Below the pieces are notes generated by a model. The model did not search any database, had not been told where the DNA came from, and saw only the letters and a list, made by a program, of their open reading frames with translations. Made by a program: the position numbers and the translations under genes. From positions 124,001 through 188,000 of the forward strand of contig NZ_VJYD01000004.1 in assembly GCF_007341385.1 (NCBI RefSeq): a stretch of DNA of 64,000 bases. Direction: 5' to 3'. This DNA is from Flavobacterium daemonense (GTDB lineage: Bacteria > Bacteroidota > Bacteroidia > Flavobacteriales > Flavobacteriaceae). This document shows positions 62,481-64,000 of the stretch, piece by piece (positions within the stretch are counted from its first letter, which is position 1; every line of letters starts with the position of its first letter).

Positions 62481-62786
62481 TTAAGCTACTAAACATTTCT
62501 CTTCAAAGGGAACACCATCTTCATCGATGGCAACTAATATTTTTTTCTGCTTTGATGCCTCTAATGTGAGGTAAAGCCATGCAAACGACCACAATCCGAG
62601 TGTCAAGCAAAAAATAATAAAATTCAAACCATGATTCACTACTTTTCCGCCTTTTGAAAGTACTGCAAAAAGTAATTCATCATTTCTTTCTTCTAGTGTA
62701 AATCCATTATGAACTTTGTTTGAGATCATATTTGAAAACACTTGCAAGCTTTGTTCTTGACTAAGTGGATTGCCTTTCATAATCAT
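62481..62786 (-). CDS. Small membrane protein of unknown function
   Basis: 101 residues. N-terminal helical part (SQEQSLQVFSNMISNKVHNGF), one hydrophobic segment (about 55-77, NFIIFCLTLGLWSFAWLYLTL) and a basic-then-acidic tail. No family recognised. The first ATG is at 62784-62786; a second at 62778-62780 could also start it. Convergent with uvrA. Confidence 0.65.
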   Translation of the reverse strand: MIMKGNPLSQEQSLQVFSNMISNKVHNGFTLEERNDELLFAVLSKGGKVVNHGLNFIIFCLTLGLWSFAWLYLTLEASKQKKILVAIDEDGVPFEEKCLVA

Positions 62787-63022
62787 TAATTAAAAGATTA
62801 ATCTAAATACTACTACAACTCCTTAACACTTTTCAACTTCTGAAAAGCATTTTCAATCTCAATAAAACATAACAAAAACAGCTTTTATTGCTTATTGAAT
62901 GATATTTTTTATCATTGTAAGCCAAACCTTGCTGATTTCTTAGCTAAAGTTACTTTTAATAAAATTAATTGCAAAGGAAAAAAGTGTTAAAATTTTAAAG
63001 TTAACAACTTAATATCAATGCC

Positions 63023-64000
63023 TTAACTCTTATTTTTCACTTCAAATGATGGCGCTTCATAATCTGGATCCAAGTAATTGGCCGGAATTGTGGTAGCATT
63101 TCCGTCACGAAGCGAATTATAATGCGGTGACATAATTTCGATGCCGGCGGCATTAAAAGAATCTTGAATATTTTGATGCAACGAAGAATAAATTCTAGGT
63201 TGCTTTGTTGGCTCTTTAGTATAAACGTTAATTTGATACGAAACATAAAAATCGTCCAAACTAGTTTGAAGAACAAATGGCGGAGGTGTTTGTTCTGCCA
63301 ATTCGGTTTTTAAAGCCGCATCTATTAAAGCTTTGTGAATATCTTTCCAAGGTACATCATAACCAATTGTTACTGTGGTATGAATAAGCAAACCGTTTGT
63401 TGAATCTTTTGTGTTCGCCGAATAATTCGTCGAAGTACTGGATAAAACCGTCGCATTTGGGATTGTAATGTCTTCAAATTTCGGCGTTCTGATTCGGGTA
63501 ACCAAAGCTGTTTTCTCAATTACTTCTCCGCTCACATCACCAATTTTTATAAAATCTCCAATCCTGAAAGGCCGCATATAGGTTATTACTAATCCGGCAA
63601 CCATATTAGCAATTGCATTTGAAGAACCTAATGAAAACAAAATACCTACAAATACAGAAACTCCTTTAAAAATATCGGAATCTGATCCAGGCAAATACGG
63701 AAAAATGATTACGAGCATAAAGGCAAACATCAAAAACCGAATAATATTGAATGTCGGCATTGCCCAATCGCTGTAAAAGCCATCAATTTTGATTTTTTCG
63801 TTCTTAATTTCTTCAAAAAAGAATTTAATTACTTTGGTGCTGTATCTGAAAATAATAATGATGACTATAATTGTAACTAGGCTTGGCAGAAAACCAACAA
63901 ACCCCATAACAGCCAATTTTGCAGGCGTTAATATCCAACGCAGCAATGTTGTTGTATAAACTTCTGTAGCCGGAAAAATACTGAATAAAACAGGAAGTGA
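63023..64000 (-). CDS. MscS-like mechanosensitive channel (partial, N-terminus beyond window)
   Basis: About 326 residues visible. The frame stays open to the window edge, with SLPVLFSIFPATEVYTTT at the edge, so the N-terminus is cut off and the internal TTG at 63944-63946 is not the start. Visible: membrane helices (about 40-65, 80-105 and the pore helix GSSNAIANMVAGLVITYMRP), then the MscS beta domain (FRIGDFIKIGDVSGEVIEKT) and a C-terminal alpha/beta domain. It acts as a pressure-release channel in the inner membrane. Family of moderate length, not the large MscK type. Confidence 0.88.
   Translation of the reverse strand, partial: SLPVLFSIFPATEVYTTTLLRWILTPAKLAVMGFVGFLPSLVTIIVIIIIFRYSTKVIKFFFEEIKNEKIKIDGFYSDWAMPTFNIIRFLMFAFMLVIIFPYLPGSDSDIFKGVSVFVGILFSLGSSNAIANMVAGLVITYMRPFRIGDFIKIGDVSGEVIEKTALVTRIRTPKFEDITIPNATVLSSTSTNYSANTKDSTNGLLIHTTVTIGYDVPWKDIHKALIDAALKTELAEQTPPPFVLQTSLDDFYVSYQINVYTKEPTKQPRIYSSLHQNIQDSFNAAGIEIMSPHYNSLRDGNATTIPANYLDPDYEAPSFEVKNKS

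Noticed and set aside
63944..63946. Internal TTG as start of the mechanosensitive channel gene
   Set aside because: The reading frame stays open to the window edge, so the gene is simply cut.

Overview
The window looks like chromosome of a Flavobacterium-type member of the Bacteroidota. The evidence is AT-rich sequence, SusC/SusD proteins, many Flavobacteriia-type lipoproteins and hypotheticals, little sign of Shine-Dalgarno leaders, and promoter boxes of the Bacteroidota form TTG-N(17-23)-TAnnTTTG. Two promoters match both boxes: 16671-16702 for an acyl-CoA reductase and 47375-47407 for a sigma factor. I saw no rRNA, tRNA, CRISPR array, prophage or insertion sequence. Genus placement is inference.

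Layout. 1-5.5 kb: topoisomerase IV subunits A (cut by the window edge) and B, with a YhcG/DUF1016-type nuclease gene between them on the same strand. 5.8-11.9 kb: nicotinate phosphoribosyltransferase, a three-gene unit (YihY-like membrane protein, FMN reductase, transglutaminase-like protein), a DUF2459-type protein and YchF. 12-16 kb: a TonB-dependent receptor and a secreted protein. 16-20 kb: ferredoxin, acyl-CoA reductase, serC and a serA-like dehydrogenase. 20-25.4 kb: small envelope proteins, a LolD-like ATPase, a polytopic membrane protein and a TIGR02757 protein. 25.5-31.8 kb: a tightly packed five-gene unit: HEAT-repeat protein (frameshifted), processive-type family 2 glycosyltransferase, TPR plus YaiO-type outer-membrane barrel, DUF4838 protein, and a receiver domain without its phospho-acceptor Asp. 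31.9-47.3 kb: mostly housekeeping genes (DEAD-type helicase, lactonase, BatA-like protein, a dihydroorotase homologue lacking metal ligands, small hydrolases, Bcp, an endonuclease III without Fe-S cysteines, TPR protein, sigma factor plus a 47-residue ORF). 47.6-59.3 kb: a polysaccharide utilisation locus with two GH16 enzymes, a carbohydrate-binding-type lipoprotein, SusD, SusC and a membrane-spanning LuxR-type regulator. 59.5-64 kb: uvrA, a small protein and a truncated MscS channel.

The strongest candidate for a poorly described system is the 25.5-31.8 kb unit. Its parts match the layout of synthase-dependent exopolysaccharide export: inner-membrane synthase, TPR/barrel exporter, secreted glycan-active protein and a regulator. 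Its first gene is broken by an apparent one-base loss in an A-run.

A second theme is structural. At least ten gene boundaries carry short locus-specific 'words' repeated directly on one side and as reverse complements on the other, often around a strong intrinsic terminator. I treat these as one class of intergenic element, reported as features and as a finding.
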